A program made the position numbers and the translations under genes. From positions 6,171,001 to 6,235,000 of the forward strand of contig NZ_JAZHRR010000001.1 in the NCBI RefSeq assembly GCF_036924515.1: DNA of 64,000 nucleotides, in the 5' to 3' direction. The notes beneath the pieces were generated by a model. It had not been told where the DNA came from and did no database searches. It saw only the letters and a program-made list of their open reading frames with translations. Positions 33,602-40,812 of this stretch are shown piece after piece (position 1 is the first letter of the stretch; each line of letters begins with the position of its first letter). Origin of the DNA: Bradyrhizobium sp. AZCC 1610 (GTDB lineage: Bacteria; Pseudomonadota; Alphaproteobacteria; Rhizobiales; Xanthobacteraceae).

Positions 33602-33870
33602 GGCAACCTCCTGTGGCAAACTCCTGGGTTCGCTATTTAGGCGCTTTCCGATCGCAACCGGATATGAACTGGCTCACATGCTTGCTGCCATTGACGAGAC
33701 GGCACTGAAGCGGGAAATGCGATTGGTCCATCCGCGTCAGTTTCACGCCCTCGTCTTGGCTCATCGTTCGGATTCAACTGTCAAACAGCGAGAGGGTATG
33801 CGTCCGCGTTCTCGCGGCTGAAATGCGCCCGAGCTTTGCGTAACTTCCGCCCTCCACGAAAAAGCAAAGG
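33602..33870. other. Intergenic stretch without a gene
   Basis: About 270 bp upstream of the PAN-domain gene. Short frames exist on both strands but none has a ribosome site or a recognisable product. It leads into the structured repeat at 33871. Confidence 0.4.
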
Positions 33871-33982
33871 GCGCAGGGAAAGCCGGGTGCACGCTGCACC
33901 CGCGGTCTCGTGTGCAATTTGCGCATAAGAACGCGCACACGAGCATACAGGTCCAGCGGAGGCATCCCGGCTTTCCCTGCGC
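33871..33982. repeat. Nested inverted-repeat element (interspersed repeat or structured RNA)
   Basis: The outer arms GCGCAGGGAAAGCCGGG (33871-33887) and CCCGGCTTTCCCTGCGC (33966-33982) match perfectly over 17 bp. Inside are GGTGCA/TGCACC (about 33886-33900) and CTCGTGTGC / GCACACGAG (33907-33915 and 33935-33943). The whole 112 bp can fold into a branched stem. I believe this is a repeat seen elsewhere in Bradyrhizobium genomes, but that is memory only. Confidence 0.75.
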
Positions 33983-34477
33983 GATGGGTTACGGCTTACT
34001 TCGTGCTCTTCCCGGTGAACGGCTTTCTTGCCACCGTCATCGGCGGGATACTTCCCGCCAACTTAGCGCCAGCACCGCGGCGCCCGAACCACACGACTTC
34101 ACCGTCCGCTAAAGGCACCGACGTCAGCTAGCGCCCTTCGCGTCCACCGCATCTCACCGCGCGTTCGTGACGTGGCCAACGCCCCTTTGGTGGATGAGAT
34201 GCGCGGAGTTATGGAGTTGATTTGGCCTCTGCGTGAAGCGGAATATTTTTTGCGGACGGGCTGGACAGGTTTTACTGATTTGCCCGTCGTGCCAATTGGT
34301 CGCATGCCCCGAGCAGCAGTTTGCCCTTGCGCTTCAGGCAAATCAGCCGGCAGCGGAGATGGGAGGCTGTTCGCAAGGGGTTGAGCGCGACGAGGATCGA
34401 TCTTGTACTCGTCAGGAATTGACAGAGCAGCCGTCCCTTTTCCGATCGCCTGTGGTATCCCGTCGAAATACTAAAGC
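33983..34477. other. Gene-free stretch, probably part of an interspersed repeat block
   Basis: About 500 bp with no convincing gene. It contains an inverted pair CTGATTTGCC (34275-34284) / GGCAAATCAG (34337-34346). The sequence around 34140-34300 (CGTCCACCGCATCTCACCGC and onward) resembles, from memory, a block that recurs in Bradyrhizobium intergenic DNA. Confidence 0.4.
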
Positions 34478-34549
34478 AATCGCGGATCGTATTCAGATGG
34501 ACCGAAGCGGGTCCTGAAGACGTGGAGATCATCGACTATCACCAGGAGT
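34478..34549 (+). pseudogene. higB: higB toxin remnant, 3' end only (copy 1)
   Basis: The frame reads QSRIVFRWTEAGPEDVEIID followed by YH, matching the C-terminus of HigB/RelE-type toxins (QWRIVFRW...GPEDVEIVDYH). The N-terminal two thirds are absent. It lies directly before higA, as in intact higBA modules. The homology to the second copy at 40.4 kb begins here. Confidence 0.75.
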
Positions 34550-34555
34550 TTGCAC

Positions 34556-34852
34556 ATGGCAAAGAAACTTCCGCCGATTCATCCCGGCGAAATCCTGCGG
34601 GAAGAATTTCTCGTTCCGCTCAAACTGACACCCTACGCAGTCGCGGCCGCGCTGCACGTGCCGCGCACCCGGATCGAACGCATCGCGCGCGAAGAAAAGC
34701 CCGTTACGGCCGACACCGCGCTGCGGCTCGGCAAGTTCTTCAAGACCGGTGCTGCGTTCTGGATGAACATTCAGGCGCGCTTCGATCTCGAAACGGCCGA
34801 AGATGTGCTCGCGCCGCAGATCAAGAAGATTGCGTCCTATAAGGCGGCGTGA
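34556..34852 (+). CDS. higA: HigA-family antitoxin (copy 1, full length)
   Basis: The product is 98 aa. It has the HigA start MAKKLPPIHPGEILREEFLV, an HTH (TPYAVAAALHVPRTRIERIA), and GKFFKTGAAFWMNIQARFDL. Antitoxins of this family bind DNA and neutralise HigB. Here the toxin gene is only a remnant, so the protein is an orphan that may still act as a repressor. CAGGAG lies about 9 bp before the ATG. A near-identical but truncated copy lies at 40512. Confidence 0.92.
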   Translation: MAKKLPPIHPGEILREEFLVPLKLTPYAVAAALHVPRTRIERIAREEKPVTADTALRLGKFFKTGAAFWMNIQARFDLETAEDVLAPQIKKIASYKAA

Positions 34853-34912
34853 GAGGGATGGTGCACTTAATCAAGCGGGAAATGTTTAGTGTGCTGTCAC
34901 CGTCGCTCTCAT

Positions 34913-36076
34913 CTACAATCGCGACAATGCTGGAAGCACACGGTAGCGGGCGATTTCGTGCGGAAACTCGGCGCGATTGGCGAGCAGAACGACGCCAATC
35001 TTGCGCCCGGGCACGAGCCCCACATAGGCCGTCGCATTGTTGAGGCCGCCCGGCTTGTCGACGATGCTTACTCCGTCCACATCGATGGTTTCCCAAGCCA
35101 TCGCCTGTCCGAACTGCTCGCTGACACGGAACATTTCACGCTGCGTCATCTGCAAAGCCTCACGTAGCTGGGGATCGGCGACGCCATCGCCGAGGCAGGC
35201 AGCGACAAAGACCGCGAGATCCCGCGCCGAGGTGAACATCTGCCCGGTCCCGGGGAATTCAAAATAGCCCTGCTGGTTGCCGCGCGGACCGATCGGCATG
35301 CCGTTATCGGAATAGCCCTGGACGACGCGCTGCATCAGCGCCGGACTCATGACGGCGCGGTGGTCCGGCCCCCGTTCGGGGAGCAGCGTCGAGTTCATAT
35401 TGAGAGGCCTCAGGATACGGCTCTCGATGAGTTCCTTGATAGGAAGCCCGTACCGGCGCTCGAGCGCGAGTTGCAGCAGCACGTAACCGGCGTGCGTATA
35501 AACGCGTTGCTTGCCCGGCTCTTCGCCCGCGCGTGGCGTCCAGGCGTTGAGCATGTCGATGAATTCGGCCAGCGAATACGACGCATTGGGCCAGGGCGGG
35601 TGATCCGTCGGCAACAACAGGCCGGAAGTATGGGCGGCGAGTTCGCCGATCGTGACCCGGCGAATATAGTCGCCCTGCAATTCGCTGACGTATTTGCTGA
35701 CCGGATCGTCCAGCCGCAATTCGCCGCGAAGCGTTCCGAGCGCGACCAGCGCAGCCTCAAATACCTTGCGAAGTGACGCGATATTGAACAGCGAGTCCGG
35801 CGTAACCGGCCGCTCCTCTGCTTGATCGGCAAGGCCGTAGCTAAAGAACCGCGTATAGCCGGCAACGTAGACAACAGATGCAAGCCCGCCCACATGACCG
35901 GCCGTTGCCTCGGGGGCGATGTTAGCCGCCATGATATCTTCAACCCGGGATTCCGCATCAGGGCCGGTCATAACGGCTGGCGCCAAGCCAGGCAGGAAGA
36001 CGAGCAGGAACGCCAGAACTGCGGCAGACGTGCCGTAAGACCGCCATCTGATCAAGGTCAGTACCTTTTTTGACAT
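34913..36076 (-). CDS. Serine hydrolase, beta-lactamase (class C) family
   Basis: The product is 387 aa. An N-terminal hydrophobic segment (SAAVLAFLLVFLPGLAPAVM) acts as signal or anchor. The catalytic SxxK is IASLRK (Ser101, Lys104). The Tyr motif is VYTHAGY (YSN equivalent with His). The third motif is DKPGGLNNATAYVGL (KTG equivalent). The fold is shared by AmpC, AmpH, esterases and DD-peptidases; the changed motifs argue against a true beta-lactamase. It faces the higA gene (convergent) and borders the RT region. Confidence 0.9.
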   Translation of the reverse strand: MSKKVLTLIRWRSYGTSAAVLAFLLVFLPGLAPAVMTGPDAESRVEDIMAANIAPEATAGHVGGLASVVYVAGYTRFFSYGLADQAEERPVTPDSLFNIASLRKVFEAALVALGTLRGELRLDDPVSKYVSELQGDYIRRVTIGELAAHTSGLLLPTDHPPWPNASYSLAEFIDMLNAWTPRAGEEPGKQRVYTHAGYVLLQLALERRYGLPIKELIESRILRPLNMNSTLLPERGPDHRAVMSPALMQRVVQGYSDNGMPIGPRGNQQGYFEFPGTGQMFTSARDLAVFVAACLGDGVADPQLREALQMTQREMFRVSEQFGQAMAWETIDVDGVSIVDKPGGLNNATAYVGLVPGRKIGVVLLANRAEFPHEIARYRVLPALSRL

Positions 36077-36748
36077 TTACCGCAATAACTGGAACTTCTG
36101 TGCCGGTCGGGACGATCCGGCGATTGAGACAAGCGCGCCATCATCGGTTCGCACCGTGCTGCGATGGCATCACCACGAGCGCAAACGTGCAACCACTGTC
36201 CTGAGTTCCTCGATCATTGCTTGATGTCGAATGTACGCTGGGCATCGCGTCCGGCGAGCACCGATCATTGCTGTGATCCGGCTCATCATCGGGACGTATT
36301 CGAGATACAAGCCGCCGACCTTCGGCCCGAGCATCATCGAATGCTTTTATCCATTGACATGCCGGAGCCTAGCACTTGCGCGATCATCACGCCGGGCTCT
36401 GAAATCATATGATGGGCAGCGAAGATGAAATGGTGCCAGGGCGCGGAACCCCAATCGCTGCCTAATACCCTGATAAGGCTGAGATTTCCAAAAGCGGGCA
36501 AGACTATCTACCCATATTTCTACCCATCTGATGTTCAATGGCTTGATTCAGGGAACCCGTAGCCCCACGTTGTGGTTCTCCGCTGGCGATGACCTGGCGA
36601 CATCGGACGGTATGCGCGCGAATGTGCGTATCGGGCGATTCGACGTAACTGATGCGGCGTGAGCTTCACGGCGGATCAGGTGCTTCTCGGTTGACGACTC
36701 CAAGTGTTTGGGTCGCGGGTAGCTGGCGGTGAACTATGGAGAAGCCGC
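36077..36748. other. Gene-free stretch upstream of the RT locus
   Basis: About 670 bp without a convincing gene. Near 36426-36446 a sequence (AATGGTGCCAGGGCGCGGA) resembles the 3' end of tRNA-Phe at 41736-41756 read on the same strand. Near 36511-36531 there is a short direct repeat of TCTACCCAT. The last 200 bp probably hold the promoter of the RT operon. No integrase is seen. Confidence 0.45.
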
Positions 36749-36907
36749 ATGCGCAAGTTTTTAGCACGTGTGGCGACCCTTACCCGCAAGGTCGCGGAAT
36801 GGTTGGTGCCGGTTTTTACCGCTATCAACCTTCTGATCGATTTTGTGGGTAAGGTCGCCAACTGCCATGATCGTAAATTACAATTTCAAATATCCGTCGC
36901 GGGGTAA
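36749..36907 (+). CDS. Small membrane peptide (52 aa) overlapping the RT gene
   Basis: GGAGAAGCCGC precedes the ATG at 36749. The peptide begins with a basic amphipathic part (MRKFLARVATLTRKVAEW), has one likely membrane helix (LVPVFTAINLLIDFVGKVA) and a polar tail. It overlaps the RT start by 41 bp in another frame, which suggests translational coupling. I recognise no family. It could be an RT partner or effector, or an upstream leader ORF. Confidence 0.55.
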   Translation: MRKFLARVATLTRKVAEWLVPVFTAINLLIDFVGKVANCHDRKLQFQISVAG

Positions 36908-37601
36908 GTGGTTTTTTGTCCCCAATGAGAAATGCGAGCGTCGCGGGCGGCGCATGCTTCAGTTCTTCAAAAAGCGAGTCGTCTTCCCCAACTATATGTA
37001 TCACTTCAAGAAGGGTGGCCACGTCGCAGCCCTGCACGCACATTTGAATAACCAGCTGTTCTTCAAGATAGATATTCAAAATTTCTACTACTCCATCGCG
37101 CGCATGCGGGTCACTCGGGCGCTCCGCCAGTGGCATTATCCCGGTGCCGGCACCTTCTCGAAGTGGTCCTGCGTTCGCAATCCGGGACCGGGGCCGAAAC
37201 ATGCGCTGCCCATTGGGTTCGTGCAGTCTGCATTGCTCGCAAGCTTAGTCTTGATGAAATCTCAAGTGGCCGACGCAATCGAGCGGGCGATGGCGAATGG
37301 TGTTTGTATATCCGTCTACCTCGATGACTTTATTGGATCTCACAACGATCCCGCCGTCCTGACGGCAGCGTACGAGGATATTCGCGTCGCCTGCGTCGAT
37401 GCCGGCTTTATACCCAATCCCGCAAAACTCGTTCCGCCTAGCGTCGCGATTACGGCATTCAATTGCGACTTAACGAACGGATCGGCAATAGTTACCCCGG
37501 CGCGCGTAAACAAGTATTTGGCTTCCCTGGACCGTACACCGATGTCGGATGCCGGGTTCGCCCAATATCAGGCGCTGGTAGCCGCACAAAACGTACCATA
37601 A
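36867..37601 (+). CDS. Compact stand-alone reverse transcriptase
   Basis: The product is 244 aa. RT motifs appear in order: MYHFKKGGHVAALHAH (about 44-59), the motif A equivalent FFKIDIQNFYYSI (65-77, Asp69), motif B LPIGFVQSALLASL (114-127), the catalytic motif C VYLDDFIGS (150-158, Asp153-Asp154), and GFIPNPAKLVPPS (180-192). Catalytic aspartates are intact. There is no maturase, HNH, integrase or protease domain, and no retron VTG motif that I can see; only about 50 residues follow motif D, so the thumb is minimal. Codon and base use are visibly less GC-rich than the flanks. I cannot assign it to a named defence RT group. A TTG at 36843 is an alternative start. Confidence 0.88.
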   Translation: MIVNYNFKYPSRGKWFFVPNEKCERRGRRMLQFFKKRVVFPNYMYHFKKGGHVAALHAHLNNQLFFKIDIQNFYYSIARMRVTRALRQWHYPGAGTFSKWSCVRNPGPGPKHALPIGFVQSALLASLVLMKSQVADAIERAMANGVCISVYLDDFIGSHNDPAVLTAAYEDIRVACVDAGFIPNPAKLVPPSVAITAFNCDLTNGSAIVTPARVNKYLASLDRTPMSDAGFAQYQALVAAQNVP

Positions 37602-37605
37602 AGAG

Positions 37606-37630
37606 AAAAGGCGCCCCGTTAGGAGCGCCC
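37606..37630 (-). terminator. Rho-independent terminator of the minus-strand transcript
   Basis: Read on the minus strand, GGCGCTCC (37629-37622), TAAC, GGGGCGCC (37617-37610), then TTTTCTC. The hairpin has one non-Watson-Crick position. It ends a short transcript that converges on the RT gene; on the plus strand the T run is weak. Confidence 0.78.
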
Positions 37631-37761
37631 TTCCCTTAGAACAACCGCGACAGTAAAGCTAACATCGAAGCCAGATGCACGTTGCATCCAAAGCCCAGAC
37701 GATACGTCTTACCGCACGGCTGACTGGCTTCGAGAGTGAGAAACACCGACATGGTGTTCTC
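37631..37761 (-). ncRNA. Candidate structured RNA next to the RT, overlapping a 38-codon ORF
   Basis: An outer stem TCGAAGCCAG (37665-37674) / CTGGCTTCGA (37724-37733) is perfect over 10 bp. It encloses two hairpins: ATGCA-CGT-TGCAT (37675-37687) and AGACG-ATA-CGTCT (37697-37709). A fourth hairpin, AACACC-GACAT-GGTGTT (37742-37758), follows. The pattern is a multi-branched RNA. The adjoining terminator at 37606-37630 implies the minus strand is transcribed. The same DNA also carries the ORF at 37636-37752, so either reading, or both, may be right. Confidence 0.45.
37636..37752 (-). CDS. Small ORF, 38 aa, convergent to the RT
   Basis: AAGGAGAACACC precedes the ATG at 37752, an excellent ribosome site, and a terminator follows directly. 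The peptide (MSVFLTLEASQPCGKTYRLG, then FGCNVHLASMLALLSRLF) has two cysteines and a hydrophobic C-terminus. On the minus-strand RNA the ATG sits in the loop of a stem (AACACC/GGTGTT), which could limit translation. I recognise no family. The strong start and terminator argue for expression; the dense base pairing argues that the RNA itself may matter. Confidence 0.5.
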   Translation of the reverse strand: MSVFLTLEASQPCGKTYRLGFGCNVHLASMLALLSRLF

Positions 37762-37836
37762 CTTTCTCGTTAGCGCGGGGTCCTACCTTAGCCGACATCG
37801 CGCATTGAGCCAGCAGTCGGGGATTTTTGGGTTTTT

Positions 37837-37875
37837 AAATAGCCACCCGGTGTCCCCCACACGCTTCGGCTATTT
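37837..37875. repeat. Nested hairpin upstream of the DUF2513 gene
   Basis: AAATAGCC (37837-37844) pairs exactly with GGCTATTT (37868-37875) and encloses a smaller GTGT-CCCCC-ACAC hairpin (37851-37863). It lies in the roughly 230-bp gap between the small minus-strand gene and the DUF2513 gene and could be an operator or part of the structured transcript. Confidence 0.55.
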
Positions 37876-37979
37876 CGTGCTGCGATGAACTTAACGATGT
37901 CCTGATTCCAGGCAAGATGTGAACACATGAATCTTTGCGATTGACGGGGTGCGAATCAAAGACCCGCATAAAGCTCCAC

Positions 37980-38378
37980 ATGGAGATTCGCGTGCAGCGG
38001 GATATGGGCCTCGTACGAGAACTGCTTCTCAAAATAGCGGTAGCGGACAAACCGCCAAAGTTAAGCACACTGGTGTCGGGAAGAGGCACCGACGACAGTG
38101 GATATGGCCTCGCTGCATATCACATGCAGATGCTTATTGAGGAGGTCGGGTTCGTTCGCGGTATCAATGCTAATTCCAGCAGCGGCAAGGAATGGATAAA
38201 TCTCGAATTGACATGGCATGGCCAAGACTTCTTGGAGAGTATCCGTGACCCGACGGTTTGGGAGAACACCCAAGCGGGAGTAAAAAAACTGGGCGGGGTA
38301 AGTTTCGATATTTTCGTCGGCCTCGCCAAACAATACCTCAAGGCGGAAGCAAAGAAGCGCCTGAACCTGGATTTATGA
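37980..38378 (+). CDS. DUF2513 family protein
   Basis: The product is 132 aa. RDMGLVRELLLKIAVAD near the start, YHMQMLIEEVGFVRGI in the middle and LELTWHGQDFLESIRDPTVW match the DUF2513 family of small winged-helix-like proteins, often found in prophages and mobile regions. The C-terminus ends in a basic helix (AKQYLKAEAKKRLNLDL). The ATG at 37980 is chosen; the frame is open from a TTG at 37935. No clear ribosome site. It lies downstream of the RT locus in the same direction and could be a regulator or a passenger. Confidence 0.82.
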   Translation: MEIRVQRDMGLVRELLLKIAVADKPPKLSTLVSGRGTDDSGYGLAAYHMQMLIEEVGFVRGINANSSSGKEWINLELTWHGQDFLESIRDPTVWENTQAGVKKLGGVSFDIFVGLAKQYLKAEAKKRLNLDL

Positions 38379-38491
38379 GATGGGGTTCCTCGCCCTATAT
38401 TCCGAGTGATCACGGTGCAGTCCAGCACTGTCACCGTAATCTAAGTAGCCCGCATGAACAAAGCGATATGTGGGGATCGGCACAATCGAAA

Positions 38492-38517
38492 CCCGGATGT
38501 CGCTTCGCTCATCCGGG
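38492..38517. repeat. Short palindromic repeat remnant
   Basis: CCCGGAT (38492-38498) pairs with ATCCGGG (38511-38517) around GTCGCTTCGCTC. It is a shortened relative of the repeat at 3703 and lies at the end of the convergent RTX gene. Confidence 0.55.
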
Positions 38518-38528
38518 CTTCGCTTGCT

Positions 38529-39767
38529 TCAAGCGGTCACGAGGAAATTCGCGGCGTTCAACTCGGTCGGAAGAAGACCCAAGAACAGCACCTGATTGCC
38601 CTCGCCGAGATCAAGGGTGGTGCCCGAAGCTGACGCGCTCAGATTGTCCAGCGGGTCGAAGTCGGCTCCGAAGCCTTCCAACACCGCGACGTCCTGCGTT
38701 ACGTCGAAGTCGGTAATGGTATCACTGCCTGGTTCAGTCTCGCGAAAGATAAACTGATCAGCTCCACCGAAACCTGCGAGGTTGTCGTCGCCGGCGCCGC
38801 CTTCGATCGTATCACCAGCATTGCCGCCGATGATGGTGTCATTCCCGCGGTCTCCGAACAGACGGTCGGGCGCGTGATCCGCCAACTGCTGGTTGGCGAC
38901 CGCCCGGATGAGGTCGTCACCGTTACCACCAAAGATCGTGTCGGCGGCAACGTCACCGCCTCGCAGCGTGTCATTCCCGGCGTCCCCGAACACGGTATCG
39001 CCCGTGGGATCGTTCCAGGCGATGAAGTCATCGCCGGCACCGCCGAAGACGGTATCCATTCCGGCCATGCCGCCGACGGTGTCGTTGCCTTGACCGCCGA
39101 AAACCAGGTCATTGCCAGCGCCTGTATTGATATCGTCGTTTCCCTGGCCGCCCCTGATAATGTCGTCGCCATCGCCGCCTTCAAGCCTGTCGTTCCCGGC
39201 GAGGCCACGGATGATGTCATTGCCGCCGAGCCCGGGGAGGAAATCGTCGCCCGGCGTTCCGACGACAACGTTGTCGTTGTCATCTGCGATTGCGATCAGC
39301 TGACCCCGGATCTCGCCCCCCATAAATTCGTTCGTATGGACGTTGAAATAGATCGGGATCTCCGATCCCACCGGAGCTGAGCCGAATTCGTCGGCGAAGT
39401 TGGTGATTGAAACGTTGGCAGGGTCCGTCGTCTCCCATCGACCACTTACCGTCCAGGAGCCATCCACATTCAGCGCGATGTTGAGATCATCGTCGTCCTG
39501 TGCCGGGTTGATCTGCCCGAAGACAACGGGCCCGTTTACTCCTCGCACTTCATTGTGAAAATGCGTGGAGGTGACGTCGTCGTCGGTCGACGGCGTCTGC
39601 GCCGAACCACCCGTAACCAGGCCGTAATCGACGCCCTCGATCCGAAACGTATAGCTCGCGGCAATTTCCGTGCTGTCAAAGATGACAGTGCCGAGACCGC
39701 TTGCAGTCGAGTTGTTCGGGGGGACTTCCTGAGTGCCTTCGAGAACCACGCGGAACGCTGTGGACAT
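38529..39767 (-). CDS. CHRD-domain and RTX calcium-binding secreted protein
   Basis: The product is 412 aa. Residues about 1-165 are a CHRD domain (STAFRVVLEGTQEVPPNNST, THFHNEVRGVNGPVVFGQIN, FMGGEIRGQLIAI). Residues about 170-345 carry RTX nonapeptide repeats (GLGGNDIIRGLAGNDRLEGG, GGNGDDLI, GGAGDDNLAG) that bind calcium. The end (GADQFIFRETEPGSDTITDF and beyond) resembles the C-terminal region of type I-secreted proteins. No signal peptide, which fits type I secretion; no secretion genes are nearby. AGAGGAGAC precedes the ATG at 39767. Confidence 0.9.
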   Translation of the reverse strand: MSTAFRVVLEGTQEVPPNNSTASGLGTVIFDSTEIAASYTFRIEGVDYGLVTGGSAQTPSTDDDVTSTHFHNEVRGVNGPVVFGQINPAQDDDDLNIALNVDGSWTVSGRWETTDPANVSITNFADEFGSAPVGSEIPIYFNVHTNEFMGGEIRGQLIAIADDNDNVVVGTPGDDFLPGLGGNDIIRGLAGNDRLEGGDGDDIIRGGQGNDDINTGAGNDLVFGGQGNDTVGGMAGMDTVFGGAGDDFIAWNDPTGDTVFGDAGNDTLRGGDVAADTIFGGNGDDLIRAVANQQLADHAPDRLFGDRGNDTIIGGNAGDTIEGGAGDDNLAGFGGADQFIFRETEPGSDTITDFDVTQDVAVLEGFGADFDPLDNLSASASGTTLDLGEGNQVLFLGLLPTELNAANFLVTA

Positions 39768-40400
39768 GAGAGTCTCCTCTGCTGTTTGCTCAGCAGGTCG
39801 GCGGCCAGCGACGCCGGCCTGCACATGTGGCACATGTTGCACCGGCTCGCGCCGGCATGGATAAGGCGCCGCGTCGCTCCGCTATCGCGGAATCGGCGCG
39901 TTGTCCTTCTCGCGGTATTTCGGCCGAGAACAAGGGATCGCTGGATCGCGCCAACCTAGGGCTGTAGGCCATCGACCGGGCGTTATTGTGATTTGTTTAT
40001 AGCGATCGACACATTGTGATCGATGCAATGTCCGGTTGCCGACGCCAAGCTTGCGCGAGGTTCCACCCCTGCTTGCGCATCTCGATCGCGCCTATCCTTG
40101 GTGTAAGCTCCGATCGCCATGTCTATTCATTGCGTACGGAGCGGTGCGACCGTGCCATGCGAGCGAACGCCATGCGGGCGAAATCGTCTCAAACCAGTTG
40201 GCCTGCGTCTTTGTTCCGCGATCACGATGTCGCGTTCGAAAGCGTGGCGCGCAATTCGGATCAACCGGCAGTTGCTCAGCCTGATTCAGTCCTAGTGTCA
40301 GGAAGGTCGGATGACCTGGCAAGCGGCAACACCAAACATGTGGCACTCCGCTGCCGCCCGTCGCCGAGGCGACGAGTGAAAAAGGCTCCTGACAATAGCA
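39768..40400. other. Gene-free stretch
   Basis: About 630 bp between the RTX gene and the second higBA remnant. Open frames exist on both strands but lack ribosome sites and recognisable products. It may be decayed mobile DNA. Confidence 0.4.
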
Positions 40401-40505
40401 GACTTGGCGGGTAAGCACTCAATCTGCATCAACGATCAGTGGCGGATCGTAGATGGACCGATGCGGGTCCCGAAGACCTGGAGATGCTCGACTATCACCA
40501 GGAGT
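40401..40505 (+). pseudogene. higB: higB toxin remnant with frameshift (copy 2)
   Basis: The frame reads DLAGKHSICINDQWRIV, then loses four bases (TTCA of the expected GTATTCAGATGG), and resumes in the next frame as WTDAGPEDLEMLDYH. This is the HigB C-terminal half. It extends further left than copy 1 at 34478. The frameshift and missing N-terminus make it non-functional. Confidence 0.78.
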
Positions 40506-40511
40506 TTGCAC

Positions 40512-40754
40512 ATGGCAAAGAAACTTCCGCCGATTCATCCCGGCGAAATCTTGCGGGAAGAATTTCTCGTTCCGCTCAAACTGACACCCTACGCGGTCGC
40601 GGCCGCGCTGCACATGCCACGTACCCGGATCGAACGCATCGCGCGCGAAGAAAAGCCCGTTACGGCCGACACCGCGCTGCGGCTTGGCAAGTTCTTCAAG
40701 ACCGGCGCTGCGTTCTGGATGAACATTCAGGCCGCAACCGACTTCCGAGCCTGA
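40512..40754 (+). CDS. higA: HigA-family antitoxin, C-terminally truncated (copy 2)
   Basis: The product is 80 aa. It is nearly identical to the protein at 34556 through WMNIQA, with one residue change (Val to Met in ALHMPRTRIERIA). It then ends in an unrelated ATDFRA, losing about 24 residues. At DNA level the copies match with only a handful of substitutions from about 34478/40432 to 34776/40732. The HTH is intact, so DNA binding may remain. Orphan antitoxin or decaying gene. Confidence 0.82.
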   Translation: MAKKLPPIHPGEILREEFLVPLKLTPYAVAAALHMPRTRIERIAREEKPVTADTALRLGKFFKTGAAFWMNIQAATDFRA

Positions 40755-40812
40755 CACCGCCATAGGCGGTGTCAGGTCCCGAAAGTTCGCCGGTCTCTGG
40801 TTCGCCTCGCGC

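Noticed and set aside
33910..34131. Short frames inside the nested inverted-repeat element
   Set aside because: The sequence is explained by stems; frames on both strands are mutual shadows.
34913..36076. True class C beta-lactamase conferring resistance
   Set aside because: The Tyr and KTG motifs are altered (YTH, KPGG); the fold alone covers esterases and peptidases, so resistance is not supported.
36867..37601. RT as part of a diversity-generating retroelement
   Set aside because: No template/variable repeat pair, accessory Avd-like gene or target gene is seen nearby.
36867..37601. RT as a group II intron protein
   Set aside because: No maturase or HNH domain and no intron domain V-like hairpin at the end; the protein is far too short.
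40016..40414. A 132-codon plus-strand frame before the second higB remnant
   Set aside because: No ribosome site, no family features and Arg/Ser-rich composition; left as a gene-free stretch.
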